Counted from the stretch's first letter, positions 24,633 through 33,280 are shown. The stretch is 64,000 nt of DNA from an uncultured Clostridia bacterium (GCA_947089135.1 CAMUJF010000004.1:1-64000), one strand, 5' to 3'. Program-made: numbers and translations. The notes: a model not told the origin generated them from the letters alone.

Positions 24633-25919
24633 TTGGAAAAATTTATTATAAAGGGCGGCCGCCGGCTTGAAGGGGAAGTCGAGATCAGCGGTGCGAAAAA
24701 TGCCGTAGCCGCTATAATCCCCGCCGTTATCCTGTCCGACGAGCCATGCGTGCTTGAAAATATACCCGACATAAGCGACGTTTCAATAAGTCTGCGTATT
24801 CTTTACGAAATGGGCGCAAAGGTCGTTTTTCTCAATAAAACTACAGTCAAAATAGACGCGACCGGTATTTCCGACCCGATCGTACCGTACGAAATGGCAA
24901 AGCATATGCGCGCTTCTTATTACTTCTTGGGAACGCTTCTCGGAAAGTTCGGCAGAGCAAGAGTATCAATGCCCGGCGGCTGCTATCTGGGAGACCGTCC
25001 CATAGACCAGCACCTGAAAGCCTTTGCGGCTCTGGGAGCCACCTGTTCGATAGACCACGGAATGATAGACGTGCAGTCCGAGGGACTGTACGGTACTCAG
25101 ATATATTTTGACATGGTAACTGTAGGCGCAACTATAAACGCTATGCTTGCGGCTGTAAAAGCCACGGGAATGACCGTTATAGAAAACGCCGCCAAGGAGC
25201 CTCATATCGTCGATTTGGCGAACTTTCTGAACTCTATGGGCGCGGACATTATGGGCGCGGGTACTGACGTTATCAAGGTGCGCGGCGTAAAGCATCTTAA
25301 AGGTACAACGTACGCGATAATACCCGACCAGATAGAGGCGGGTACGTTCATGGTAGCCGCCGCAGCAACGCGTGGAAACGTGCTTATCAAGAACGTTATC
25401 CCCAAGCATTTGGAGAGCATTACAGCAAAGCTTGAAAAAATCGGAGTAAACGTCGAAGAATTTGACGAAAGCATTCGCATTTCCGTGGACGGTCCGCTGG
25501 TAAAGACAAGCGTCAAGACTATGCCCCACCCCGGATTCCCTACGGATATGCAGCCTCAGATATCCACGCTGCTGTGTCTTGCGGAGGGTACGAGCATTGT
25601 TACGGAGGGCATTTTCGATAACCGTTTCAGGTACGTTGACGAGCTTCGCAGAATGGGCGCGGATATTTCCGTAGACGGCAAGGTAGCCGTTATTGAGGGA
25701 GTAGGCTCTTTCATGGGTGCGCCTGTAACAGCTCCCGACCTGCGAGCGGGAGCGGCTTTGGTTATCGCCGGACTTGCGGCTAAGGGCGTTACCGAAATAG
25801 AGGACATCTACCATATTGAGCGCGGCTATGAGAATTTCGAGGAAAAGCTCCGCGGACTGGGCGCGGATATCACGAAAAAGAGCGTTCCGGGTGCGGCTGT
25901 GAGAAAAGCCGCTATCTGA
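24633..25919 (+). CDS. murA2: Second UDP-GlcNAc 1-carboxyvinyltransferase
   Basis: This is a paralogue of the dcw murA with the same reaction. The 428-residue protein has GGRRLEGEVEISGAKNAV, catalytic Cys117 in MPGGCYLGDRPID, HPGFPTDMQPQ and the C-terminal GYENFEEKLRGLGADI. The start is TTG 24633, 8 nt after GGGAGAG; no ATG fits. Low-GC Gram-positives often carry two MurA enzymes with overlapping roles. This copy stands alone with its own promoter and leader, which suggests separate control from the dcw operon. Confidence 0.95.
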   Translation: MEKFIIKGGRRLEGEVEISGAKNAVAAIIPAVILSDEPCVLENIPDISDVSISLRILYEMGAKVVFLNKTTVKIDATGISDPIVPYEMAKHMRASYYFLGTLLGKFGRARVSMPGGCYLGDRPIDQHLKAFAALGATCSIDHGMIDVQSEGLYGTQIYFDMVTVGATINAMLAAVKATGMTVIENAAKEPHIVDLANFLNSMGADIMGAGTDVIKVRGVKHLKGTTYAIIPDQIEAGTFMVAAAATRGNVLIKNVIPKHLESITAKLEKIGVNVEEFDESIRISVDGPLVKTSVKTMPHPGFPTDMQPQISTLLCLAEGTSIVTEGIFDNRFRYVDELRRMGADISVDGKVAVIEGVGSFMGAPVTAPDLRAGAALVIAGLAAKGVTEIEDIYHIERGYENFEEKLRGLGADITKKSVPGAAVRKAAI

Positions 25920-25933
25920 TTTACGAAAAATAC

Positions 25934-25968
25934 AGCGTCTCCTGTCTTTTTTGCGGGAGACGCTTTTT
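25934..25968 (+). terminator. Terminator of the second murA
   Basis: AGCGTCTCC pairs with GGGAGACGCT, followed by TTTTT. Placed 15 nt after the stop. Confidence 0.85.
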
Positions 25969-26001
25969 ACAGCGCTATAAGTGATTTTGAGAATTACCCT
26001 A

Positions 26002-26030
26002 TTGACAAATCCGAAAAAACATGGTAATAT
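26002..26030 (+). promoter_or_regulatory. Promoter of the 26.1-kb membrane protein
   Basis: TTGACA (26002-26007), 17 bp, TAATAT (26025-26030), with TGG before the -10. Confidence 0.7.
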
Positions 26031-26074
26031 ACATTTGTAGTATTGTCTTAGTACAATGTTAAGGGGGAATCTTT

Positions 26075-26962
26075 ATGATATCAAAAAATGTAATAACAGC
26101 GGCTCTTATAGGCATGGCGGTAACCGGACTTATCCCTGTTATCGGCGGACTTGTTCTGCTTGCGGTACATAAGATAAAGGCGTCCAGCTTCTGGGCGGGC
26201 GTGCTGGCGTATGTGATCGCTTTTATAGCTTACAGCGTTATTACCGGGATAGTTTCCGCGGCGGTGATGCTGTCCTCGGCAGGCGGAGATATATCCGGCA
26301 TGATGAGCAGCGCCGCAAACGAAAACAGCACGGCTGCCGTTCTTATTTCGGTATGCCTTGGAGTTGCATTCGCGCTTGCCATGAGTATCTGCATAGGCGG
26401 CTGCATGAAAACACGTACGTTCAACGCCGCGATTTCCTGCGGACTGGGTTTCGGCATAAGCTATCTTGTCATGACCGCAATTAATTTTTTCACGGCATAT
26501 TCGGTATTCGGTCAGATCAACAGCGGAGCGTTTGACAAGCTGTATGCTCCAATGGTGTCTCAGGGTATTATAGACAAGGAAACCGTCAACCAGCTGAAAG
26601 AAACATATGTGAGCCAGACTGCCGGAGGATTGCTTATCTCGGTGGTATCTGCGATTGCAGTAGCATTGCTCATGGCTGCCGCGGCAGTAATTATTATGCG
26701 CGGAGTATGCGCTAAAAAAGCGTTTGCAGGAATCGGAGCCGTACTTGTGCTTTTTGCAGCGCAATTCGGAATCACCGGTCTTATTGCCAACGCGGGAGCG
26801 GCTGCAATAGTGGCTGCCGCTATCGGAGCAGCCGCGCTTATCTTTGCGCTGCGTATGCGTAAGGACATAGTTCCTCCCAAAAAGCCGTCGTATGCAAACG
26901 ACAGCTTTATGCAGTCTATTGAAAATGTAAAAAGCGAGACTGACAGCTCGAACAGCAATTGA
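26075..26962 (+). CDS. Polytopic membrane protein, unknown function
   Basis: The 295-residue protein has about seven hydrophobic segments rich in Ala, Ile and Gly, starting VITAALIGMAVTGLIPVIGG. It has a short cytoplasmic tail with KKPSYANDSFMQS. A resemblance to YhfC-type membrane proteins is possible, but I cannot confirm any motif. SD AAGGGGGAA precedes the ATG. It is monocistronic with its own promoter and a shared terminator with rnhA. Confidence 0.75.
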   Translation: MISKNVITAALIGMAVTGLIPVIGGLVLLAVHKIKASSFWAGVLAYVIAFIAYSVITGIVSAAVMLSSAGGDISGMMSSAANENSTAAVLISVCLGVAFALAMSICIGGCMKTRTFNAAISCGLGFGISYLVMTAINFFTAYSVFGQINSGAFDKLYAPMVSQGIIDKETVNQLKETYVSQTAGGLLISVVSAIAVALLMAAAAVIIMRGVCAKKAFAGIGAVLVLFAAQFGITGLIANAGAAAIVAAAIGAAALIFALRMRKDIVPPKKPSYANDSFMQSIENVKSETDSSNSN

Positions 26963-27001
26963 TTTTGTATAATATTATAAAAATTATACAACAAGTAATT
27001 T

Positions 27002-27056
27002 AAAACAGTCTTTTTCGTAGCGATTTAAAGTGCTCCGAAAAAGACTGTTTTTTTAT
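27002..27056. terminator. Bidirectional terminator, membrane gene / rnhA
   Basis: AAAACAGTCTTTTTCG pairs with CCGAAAAAGACTGTTTT, with T-runs on both sides. It serves the plus-strand membrane gene and the convergent rnhA, whose stop overlaps its edge. Confidence 0.85.
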
Positions 27057-27499
27057 TTTGTACCGGCTGCGTATTTATCCCGCTCCATGACAGCAAGCTC
27101 GTCGCAGCGTTCGTTTTCGGGATGTCCCGCGTGCCCTTTTACCCAAACGAATTTTACATTATGGGTGTCCAGCAGTTCGAGAAGCTTTTCCCATAGGTCG
27201 GCATTAAGAGCGGGCTTTTTATCGGACTTTATCCATCCCCGCGCTTTCCAGCCCCGCGCCCAGCCTTTGGTAACGCTGTCCACCACATATTTGCTGTCGG
27301 TGGTGAGGATAACGTCGCAGGGATATTTCAGAGCCGAAAGTGCAGATATTACTCCCATAAGCTCCATTCGGTTGTTTGTGGTGTCGGCGGAGCCTCCCGA
27401 AAGTTCTTTTTTATGCTCCCCGACCCTGAGTATCGCGCCGTATCCTCCGGGTCCCGGATTTCCGGAGCAGGCGCCGTCGGTAAAAATTTCTACAGTCAT
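27053..27499 (-). CDS. rnhA: Ribonuclease HI
   Basis: RNase HI cuts the RNA strand of RNA-DNA hybrids (R-loops, Okazaki primers). The 148-residue protein has the complete active site: D8 in FTDGACSGNPGPGGYG, E46 in NRMELMG, D68 in TTDSKYV, D133 in NERCDELA, with the His loop KGHAGHPEN. Length matches the E. coli type, with the basic handle region GWARGWKARGWIKSD present. It is a single gene. Confidence 0.96.
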   Translation of the reverse strand: MTVEIFTDGACSGNPGPGGYGAILRVGEHKKELSGGSADTTNNRMELMGVISALSALKYPCDVILTTDSKYVVDSVTKGWARGWKARGWIKSDKKPALNADLWEKLLELLDTHNVKFVWVKGHAGHPENERCDELAVMERDKYAAGTK

Positions 27500-27535
27500 A
27501 ATATTCTCCGATTTTGATTTTATACCGATTCAATA

Positions 27536-27696
27536 AGAGCCTGTTCAGTATCTTTTTATGTGCGTATTTGGGGCAAGCTTTTGTTGATGACAAGGCAAAA
27601 ATCCGCAGCAATACTCGCGTATTGCAAGGATTTTTAACGCAGTCAGCGGCAAAATCTTGCCGAAAAGACGTGCGTAAAAGATACTGAACAGGCTCT
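27536..27696. repeat. MITE-like repeat, family B (full copy)
   Basis: The ends AGAGCCTGTTCAGTATC and GATACTGAACAGGCTCT are perfect inverted repeats, and pairing continues imperfectly through the whole 160 nt to a centre AAAAATCC...GGATTTTT. Pairing also extends a few bases outside (ACCGATTC against GAATTGGT). It has no ORF of note. A 41-nt right end recurs at 56242-56282, and a shorter relic may lie before the sugar kinase gene at 32202. Confidence 0.7.
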
Positions 27697-27785
27697 AAAG
27701 AATTGGTATCAGAATGTTTAAAGTATAACACATTTGCCGAAATTTTTCAATATATTTCATGTCGAAAAAATTTTTAGGGTATCTA

Positions 27786-27814
27786 TTGACAAAACTATAC
27801 TAAATTGGTATAAT
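27786..27814 (+). promoter_or_regulatory. Promoter of the NrdD-like gene
   Basis: TTGACA (27786-27791), 17 bp, TATAAT (27809-27814) with TTGG before it. The leader holds a hairpin GTCCCG/CGGGAC at 27833-27856. Confidence 0.75.
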
Positions 27815-27888
27815 TAAATTACAGCAATACTTGTCCCGCCTTATGCGGAACGGGACTTCGCTTTGCCATAATGAAAGGAAGATGCAAT

Positions 27889-28152
27889 ATGGATATAATC
27901 GTAAAAAACGGAACTATCTCCGAGGAGGAGAAAAACAATTACGTCAAATATCTTGAGGACAAGTTTCCCGACAAAACTCTGTCAAGCCTGGAAATAGGTC
28001 TCGACGGCGAGTATGTAAACCTTAATTACAAGTTTGAGGACGTTCCTTTCGAGCGCATACGCCGCGTTACGGGATATCTGACGGGTACTCTCGACCGCTG
28101 GAACGACGCAAAGCGCGCCGAAGAACACGACAGGGTAAAACACGGTGTTTGA
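27889..28152 (+). CDS. Small protein like the C-terminal NrdD radical domain
   Basis: This 87-residue protein has an N-terminal half MDIIVKNGTISEEEKNNYV and a C-terminal half ERIRRVTGYLTGTLDRWNDA followed by KRAEEHDRVKH. The RVTGYL plus W/F-N-x-x-K and D-R-V-K-H pattern resembles the glycyl-radical end of class III (anaerobic) ribonucleotide reductase. No catalytic barrel is present. Similar short proteins are commonly annotated as anaerobic RNR-related in Clostridia. SD AAAGGAAG selects ATG 27889 over 27871. It might act as a stand-alone radical domain, as GrcA does for pyruvate formate-lyase; that is inference. Confidence 0.75.
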   Translation: MDIIVKNGTISEEEKNNYVKYLEDKFPDKTLSSLEIGLDGEYVNLNYKFEDVPFERIRRVTGYLTGTLDRWNDAKRAEEHDRVKHGV

Positions 28153-28169
28153 ACGCAGAACGGAATATC

Positions 28170-28207
28170 AGGACGGGGCTCACGAAAGGAGACTCCGTCC
28201 TTTAATA
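28170..28207 (+). terminator. Terminator of the NrdD-like gene
   Basis: GGACGG pairs with CCGTCC (further pairing GG/CT inside), followed by TTTAATATTTT. Confidence 0.7.
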
Positions 28208-28232
28208 TTTTCGTTTGTTAATATTTTTGCTA

Positions 28233-28260
28233 TTGACAAAACGAGGCATTGGTGTATAAT
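28233..28260 (+). promoter_or_regulatory. coaX: Promoter of coaX
   Basis: TTGACA (28233-28238), 16 bp, TATAAT (28255-28260). Confidence 0.75.
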
Positions 28261-28296
28261 TAATATCGGCAATACAGAAAAAAGGAGTGACTCCGC

Positions 28297-29064
28297 ATGA
28301 TACTTACCGTTGACGCAGGAAACACAAATATCGTTCTCGGAGGAATCGAGAACGACAAACTGCTGTTTCTTTCCCGCATAGCAACTCAAACCGCTCTTAT
28401 GGCGGATGAGTATGCCGTTAAATTCAGCGAGATACTTGCGCTTTACGGTTACTGCGCCGCAGATATAAACGGCGCGGCTATTTCAAGCGTTGTTACCCCT
28501 CTTACGCCCGTTTTCAAACAGGCGGTAAAACGTCTTACAAGCAGCAAGATCGTTACTGTGGGACCCGGAATCAAGACCGGCGTTAATATCAAGATCGACG
28601 ATCCAGCCGCTCTCGGTGCAGATCTGGTATGCGGAGCCGTGGGTGCAATGGAAAAGTACGACCCTCCCTGCGTAATTTTCGATCTGGGTACGGCTACCAC
28701 CATTTCCGCTATCGACAGAAACAGGTTTTTTCTGGGCGGCTCTATAATTCCCGGAGTAAAGGTCTCTCTCAAAGCCCTTTCGTCAACAGCCGCGGCTCTT
28801 CCCGATATCAACACAGAGCTTTCGGGCGATGTGCTTATTGGTACTAACACCGTGGACTGCATGAAATCGGGAAGCATTATCGGTACTGCAAGCATGATGG
28901 ACGGCATGGCAGTGCGCTACAAGGAAGCCATAGGTCAGGACGCCGCCGTTATCGCCACCGGAGGAATTGCGTCCGCCATATTGCCGTTCTGCCGCGAAAA
29001 GTTCATTCTTGACGAAACGCTGCTCATAGACGGTCTGTACGTACTGTATAAGAAAAACGCGTAA
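28297..29064 (+). CDS. coaX: Type III pantothenate kinase CoaX
   Basis: CoaX phosphorylates pantothenate, the first step to coenzyme A, with an actin-like ASKHA fold; type III enzymes are not feedback-inhibited by CoA. The 255-residue protein has the N-terminal phosphate loop LTVDAGNTNIVLGG, VGPGIKTGVNI, GADLVCGAVGA, FDLGTATTISAID and ATGGIASAI. SD AAAGGAGTGA precedes it. The next gene is an ECF S component, suggesting joint uptake and activation of pantothenate. Confidence 0.95.
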   Translation: MILTVDAGNTNIVLGGIENDKLLFLSRIATQTALMADEYAVKFSEILALYGYCAADINGAAISSVVTPLTPVFKQAVKRLTSSKIVTVGPGIKTGVNIKIDDPAALGADLVCGAVGAMEKYDPPCVIFDLGTATTISAIDRNRFFLGGSIIPGVKVSLKALSSTAAALPDINTELSGDVLIGTNTVDCMKSGSIIGTASMMDGMAVRYKEAIGQDAAVIATGGIASAILPFCREKFILDETLLIDGLYVLYKKNA

Positions 29065-29127
29065 AAATTCTGCATTGCCGAATTACGCTGTATCCTGAAA
29101 AAAGGAACAGCAGTAGGAGGAATTTTT

Positions 29128-29715
29128 ATGTCAAAAACAAAAGAAAAAACCCTTATGCTTGCGGTAATGGGAGTTCTTACCGCTGTGGTTATCGTGCTTC
29201 AGGCGCTGGCAATAGGCATCAGATTCGGAACGTTCAGCATTACGCTGGTGCTTGTTCCTATCGTAGTGGGCGCGGCTCTCTACGGCTGGAAGGCCGGTGC
29301 GTGGTTGGGACTGGTTTTCGGAACGGTCGTTCTTATGACAGACGCGGCAGCGTTCCTTGCGGTCAGCGTACCGGGAACAGTCGTTACCTGTCTGCTTAAA
29401 GGCATTCTGGCAGGAATTGCTGCGGCGGCAGTTTACAGGCTGCTAGAGAACAAAAACCGCTGGTTAGCGATACTTGCGGCGGCGATAGTGTGTCCGGTAG
29501 TGAACACAGGAGTTTTCCTGTTGGGCTGCTTGGTATTTTTCTACGACACTATCAGCGAATGGGCTGCGGGCGCGGGCTTCGCAAATGTTGGGGTTTATCT
29601 TATAGTCGGATTTGTAGGAATTAATTTCCTTGTGGAAACGGTAATAAACCTTGGTCTCAGTACCGTTATAGTACGGGTACTGAACATTATAAAAAAGCCT
29701 GCCGTTGAAGCATAA
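29128..29715 (+). CDS. ECF transporter S component, probably for pantothenate
   Basis: This 195-residue protein has six hydrophobic helices and the look of an ECF-type vitamin-binding S component: LMLAVMGVLTAVVIVLQALA, FSITLVLVPIVVGAALYG, and a loop KNRW before helix 5. The S component binds the vitamin and docks on a shared EcfAA'T energising module encoded elsewhere. Location 63 nt after coaX suggests pantothenate (PanT-like) as substrate. That substrate call is inference from context. Confidence 0.82.
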   Translation: MSKTKEKTLMLAVMGVLTAVVIVLQALAIGIRFGTFSITLVLVPIVVGAALYGWKAGAWLGLVFGTVVLMTDAAAFLAVSVPGTVVTCLLKGILAGIAAAAVYRLLENKNRWLAILAAAIVCPVVNTGVFLLGCLVFFYDTISEWAAGAGFANVGVYLIVGFVGINFLVETVINLGLSTVIVRVLNIIKKPAVEA

Positions 29716-29916
29716 AGCAATACTTAATACCGGAGTGCGCCTTAAAACACAAAACTCTTTGTATCATTATAGACAAAAGCAAGCAAAGAAAAGGCGAGCT
29801 TGTCATAACGGGCAGCCGTACGATGAAAAGCCTTAATTTTATTGAAAATAAAGTGTCCCGCAATGTGCTGACAGAGCACAAAAGCGTCCGATGGTATAAA
29901 ATAATATTAAGCAATA

Positions 29917-29955
29917 AACTGATTCCGAAGTTCCATCGGAATCAGTTTTGTTTTA
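29917..29955 (+). terminator. Terminator downstream of the ECF S gene
   Basis: AACTGATTCCGA pairs perfectly with TCGGAATCAGTT, followed by TTGTTTT. It is about 200 nt after the stop. Confidence 0.8.
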
Positions 29956-30011
29956 GACTGAATACACTGATTAGGGACGATCTTTTTTCCCGAACGTTTA
30001 CAGCTGCTGCA

Positions 30012-30058
30012 AAAATAACCCTGCTTTTCTGTATCTGTGAGAAGCAGGGTTTTTGTAT
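30012..30058. terminator. Bidirectional terminator before the DUF4358 gene end
   Basis: AACCCTGCTT pairs with AAGCAGGGTT, with TTTTTG on the plus side and ATTTTTG on the minus side. It serves at least the convergent minus-strand lipoprotein gene. Confidence 0.75.
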
Positions 30059-30102
30059 TTTTATTTCATTTTGGTGTTGTCTTTCACGTTTCGCTTGTAA
30101 AA

Positions 30103-30663
30103 TTACAGCATACTTTCAATGATTTCTTTTGCACGGGCGTTGTCGGAGCAGACTGCCATTGCAACCCAGTTGTCCTTGTTGAAGATGAAAGCGTCTTCAA
30201 GCTTGTACATCTCGTCGGGAGTGTAGTCAGCGTAAAGCTCTGTCTGACTGTCCAAACGCTTCTGTACGGCTTCCATGCCTGCCTTTGCGGCATTCTCATC
30301 GGTAAATTTGAACACAGCAAGCTCGTCGGGATAAGCGCCGCTTCCGCATACCAGCACAGACATATCTGTAACTGCCGATACGTCCACGTCATAGAACGCG
30401 CCTATATTGTCGGCAGTTTTTTCCACCGCGGAGGGAATCTCGATCTCCGCTGTTACGGCGGCAGTTATGTCCGCAGCCGAAACGTCCTCAACCGGTACAG
30501 CGTCGGGGAGAATGACAGGCTCTCCTTGATCGTCAGCGCCTGAGGATTCTGCGGAGGTCTCTACAGTCGCGTCAGCGGGTACAGAGGGCTGCTCGTCGGA
30601 GCATGAGGTCAGCAGCAGTAACGAAAGCGAAAAAGCTGCCGCAAGAATAATTGATTTTTTCAT
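30103..30663 (-). CDS. DUF4358-type lipoprotein
   Basis: This 186-residue secreted lipoprotein has signal MKKSIILAAAFSLSLLLLTS with the lipobox Cys directly after, a low-complexity Ser/Glu linker, and a globular part. The globular part (EKTADNIGAFYDVDVSAV, then VLVCGSGAYPDELAVFKF and a repeat-free helix region) resembles DUF4358. The start at 30663 follows AAAGGAAG; the longer frame is unsupported. Function is unknown; it would be anchored on the outer face of the membrane. Confidence 0.8.
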   Translation of the reverse strand: MKKSIILAAAFSLSLLLLTSCSDEQPSVPADATVETSAESSGADDQGEPVILPDAVPVEDVSAADITAAVTAEIEIPSAVEKTADNIGAFYDVDVSAVTDMSVLVCGSGAYPDELAVFKFTDENAAKAGMEAVQKRLDSQTELYADYTPDEMYKLEDAFIFNKDNWVAMAVCSDNARAKEIIESML

Positions 30664-30772
30664 AACTGATCTTCCTTTCATTTGTATCTGCGAGTGAATA
30701 TTAAAAATATTATGTAATTGCTGTCCCAATTCCCAATACTGATATGCAGCTGAAAACTGTATAAACGATCAG

Positions 30773-30806
30773 GCAAAAGCTTTGATATACGCAGCTTTGC
30801 GCAGAT
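30773..30806. repeat. Degenerate partial copy of repeat family A
   Basis: GCAAAAGCTTTGATATA followed by a close match to the family A core (TGCGGGTTTGCGGCGAGA). The ends are not recognisable. It lies just downstream of the SGNH gene's stop, the same type of place as the other copies. Confidence 0.5.
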
Positions 30807-30871
30807 TTCTTTCATATAGCTTTAATTGCATAGCGGGATAAGGACAGCACCGTAAACGGCAAAATACTGTT

Positions 30872-31918
30872 TTATTCCGTATCGTCAAGTTCTTCGTGCT
30901 CTTCAAGTCCGACGGTATCCTCCATGCTGTCAGACTCCGGATTTTCCACTTCTTCAAAAGCTTCGTCCGCATTCTCTGTTTCAGTAACCGGTTCCTCAGC
31001 GGTTTCAACCATGACCGAAACGGTTCCGGCTGCTGATACCGCTTCGGATAACGGCTCTGTCTCCGCAGAAGGAACAAAGGTTATACAATAGTAATCTATA
31101 AGCGCCTTCTGGACTGCGCTGAGTATCACAGGATAAGCGTGTATTTTAAGGTGCAGACCGTCGTGCTCGGCATAGCGTGAACCCAGATAACCTGTCTCGT
31201 CCGTAAGCAGACTGAACGTGTCGGCATAAGCGACCGACTTTTCCTCCGCAAGCTCTTTTACAAGCTTGTTATAAGAAACTATGGCTTCAAGCTGTTCCGG
31301 CTTTTCTTCCTCGTGCTTACGGGTAACCGGCGGCACAGAGGCGAGCGCTATCTTTGCGTTAGGGCAGGTATCCGCGATCATATCTATGAACTTGCCAAGC
31401 TCATCTGACATTTCCTGTCCCTCAACATATGCAACGCTGTTCGTACCAAGCATTATGCAGATATATTCGGGGTCAAGGCCTGCCGCTTTGGAAAAGACAG
31501 AAACGTCGTCGATATTTGTACTGACTACTGACGACGGAGTGATCCCCGCCTTTGCAAATACGTTTTCGGGAGGAAGAAACTCGTAATTGATAAGTCCTAC
31601 CGAAATCGAATCTCCTATAAAAAGCGTATTCTGAAAAAAAGCGGGGGAATAATCCCCAATATCGGGTTCGGGCACAGTTTCCGAAGCGGTTTCCGTTTCT
31701 TCGGAAATAACGGTTGTTTCAGTAACCGTTGTGACAAAAGTTTGGGGCGGCTCCGTTTCGGAGGCGTTGATAACGTGGGGGGTATCCGTATCGGACGAAC
31801 CGGCGTCCGCAGGCTTTCCTGCGAAAAAAAATATGCAAAGCAGAACTGCTGCCGCTGCCGACATAAGGACGAGCGCGGCATTTACTGCAATGTCGGCATA
31901 TGAAATTCTTTTTGACAT
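30872..31918 (-). CDS. SGNH/GDSL hydrolase, membrane anchored
   Basis: This 348-residue protein has an N-terminal membrane helix (about residues 8-32) and a Thr/Glu-rich linker. An SGNH esterase domain follows: FIGDSISVG (nucleophile Ser), IMLGTNSVAY (Gly-Asn) and EHDGLHLKIHAY (catalytic Asp and His). A very acidic tail ends EEHEELDDTE. Such enzymes deacetylate or hydrolyse esters of surface glycans or lipids. ATG 31918 follows AGGAAAGG. The acidic tail of about 60 residues lies past the catalytic part and has no known domain. Confidence 0.85.
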   Translation of the reverse strand: MSKRISYADIAVNAALVLMSAAAAVLLCIFFFAGKPADAGSSDTDTPHVINASETEPPQTFVTTVTETTVISEETETASETVPEPDIGDYSPAFFQNTLFIGDSISVGLINYEFLPPENVFAKAGITPSSVVSTNIDDVSVFSKAAGLDPEYICIMLGTNSVAYVEGQEMSDELGKFIDMIADTCPNAKIALASVPPVTRKHEEEKPEQLEAIVSYNKLVKELAEEKSVAYADTFSLLTDETGYLGSRYAEHDGLHLKIHAYPVILSAVQKALIDYYCITFVPSAETEPLSEAVSAAGTVSVMVETAEEPVTETENADEAFEEVENPESDSMEDTVGLEEHEELDDTE

Positions 31919-32238
31919 ATAAAAACCTTTCCTGACCGTTTCGCTTTCGTTTAAAGTCCGAAACGCAATCATACTTTTTTATTATACTACAAACGCGGAC
32001 ATTTTTCAAGCGTATTTTGCATTTTCCAATAAAAAACGGGTTGTTTTTTTACTTTTAAGGAAAAAGGTGAAGTTTTTGGTTTAATGTAAAATTATTGAAT
32101 TTAGATTTGTAAGCGCTGCAGCGGATAATATTTTTAACGAACCTGAATTTGTGCATTTGACGCTTGTAATTTGCAAGAATATATGATAAAATAAATACTG
32201 CTGAAAAGATTCCGGACAGGCTCTAAGGAGGTTTTATA
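31919..32238. other. Intergenic region before the sugar kinase
   Basis: An AT-rich stretch without a supported gene. At 32202-32228 AAAAGATTCCGGACAGGCTC resembles the right end of repeat family B and runs into the SD AAGGAGG of the kinase gene. No convincing promoter was found. Confidence 0.4.
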
Positions 32239-33168
32239 ATGATCTATACGGTAACATTTAATCCTGCCGTGGATTATGTCATACATACCGATGAAATTAC
32301 TGCGGGCGGCGTGAACCGTACCAAAAGAGAAGAGATTTATTTCGGCGGAAAGGGTATAAATGTTTCGACGGTACTCAGCAGGCTTGGAGTAAAGTCCCGT
32401 GCGCTGGGGTTTGTGGCGGGCTTCACGGGGGACGCTATTGAAAAGGGCGCTGCCGAAAAAGGCATTGAAACAGATTTTGTGCACCTTAAGAATGGCTTCT
32501 CACGAATAAATGTAAAAATAAAGTCCGGAAAGTCCGGCAGCGCGGTTTTGCCCTGCACGGAGACAGAGATCAACGGTCAGGGTCCTGAAATTGACGAAGA
32601 AGCTCTTGACCTGTTTTTTGGCAAGCTCGACGATATTTCCGACGGCGATATGATAATCCTTGCGGGAAGTATCCCAAGCAGTATGCCTAATGATATTTAT
32701 GAAAAGATACTTGAACGTCTTCAAAACAAAAATGTCAAAGCCGTTGTGGACGCAACAAAAAAACTGCTGACGAACGTGCTGAAATATAAGCCGTTCCTTG
32801 TCAAGCCCAATAATCATGAGCTTGGCGATATTTTCGGTGTAACCTTGAAAACCCGCGGAGAAGTTGCTGAATACGCTCAAAAGCTCAGGGATATGGGAGC
32901 GCGGAACGTACTGGTCTCAATGGCAGGAGACGGCGCGATGCTCCTTGACGAGAACGGCACGACCCACATATGCGGCGTATGCAGGGGTACTGTAAAAAAT
33001 TCCGTCGGTGCGGGAGATTCAATGGTGGCAGGATTTGTTGCGGGTTTGGAACGGAACGATTACGAATACGCCTTGAAGCTCGGAACTGCCGCAGGGGGCG
33101 CAACGGCATTCTCGGACGGTCTCGCGGAGAAAAAACTGATAGATGAGCTTTTCAAACAGCTTATTTAA
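32239..33168 (+). CDS. fruK: PfkB-family sugar kinase, 1-phosphofructokinase type
   Basis: This 309-residue ribokinase-like enzyme starts MIYTVTFNPAVDYVIHTDEI and has GGKGINVSTVLSRLG and KPNNHEL. The catalytic anion hole GAGDSMVAGFVAG supplies the base Asp. These match 1-phosphofructokinase or tagatose-6-phosphate kinase, which make the 1,6-bisphosphate for glycolysis. No PTS transporter or DeoR regulator is adjacent, so the exact sugar is open. SD AAGGAGG precedes the ATG. Confidence 0.88.
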   Translation: MIYTVTFNPAVDYVIHTDEITAGGVNRTKREEIYFGGKGINVSTVLSRLGVKSRALGFVAGFTGDAIEKGAAEKGIETDFVHLKNGFSRINVKIKSGKSGSAVLPCTETEINGQGPEIDEEALDLFFGKLDDISDGDMIILAGSIPSSMPNDIYEKILERLQNKNVKAVVDATKKLLTNVLKYKPFLVKPNNHELGDIFGVTLKTRGEVAEYAQKLRDMGARNVLVSMAGDGAMLLDENGTTHICGVCRGTVKNSVGAGDSMVAGFVAGLERNDYEYALKLGTAAGGATAFSDGLAEKKLIDELFKQLI

Positions 33169-33280
33169 AACTTGACGACCGGCACAGCTTGATCGGCTGA
33201 AATCCTGACGTAACAATACACCGGTGCGTTAAGCAAGTTAAGCAAAAATTTATCGCTCTAAAATTGATTTTGGTGAAGTT

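Larger units (their letters stand above)
29716..30102. other. Intergenic region with two terminators
   Basis: No supported gene is visible. The stretch 29716-29900 is open in one plus-strand frame but has no SD-supported start and no recognised motif, so it may be a decayed gene end. The rest holds the two hairpins listed separately. Confidence 0.5.

Noticed and set aside
29823..30122. 99-codon plus-strand frame after the ECF gene
   Set aside because: It runs through two strong terminators and lacks an SD.
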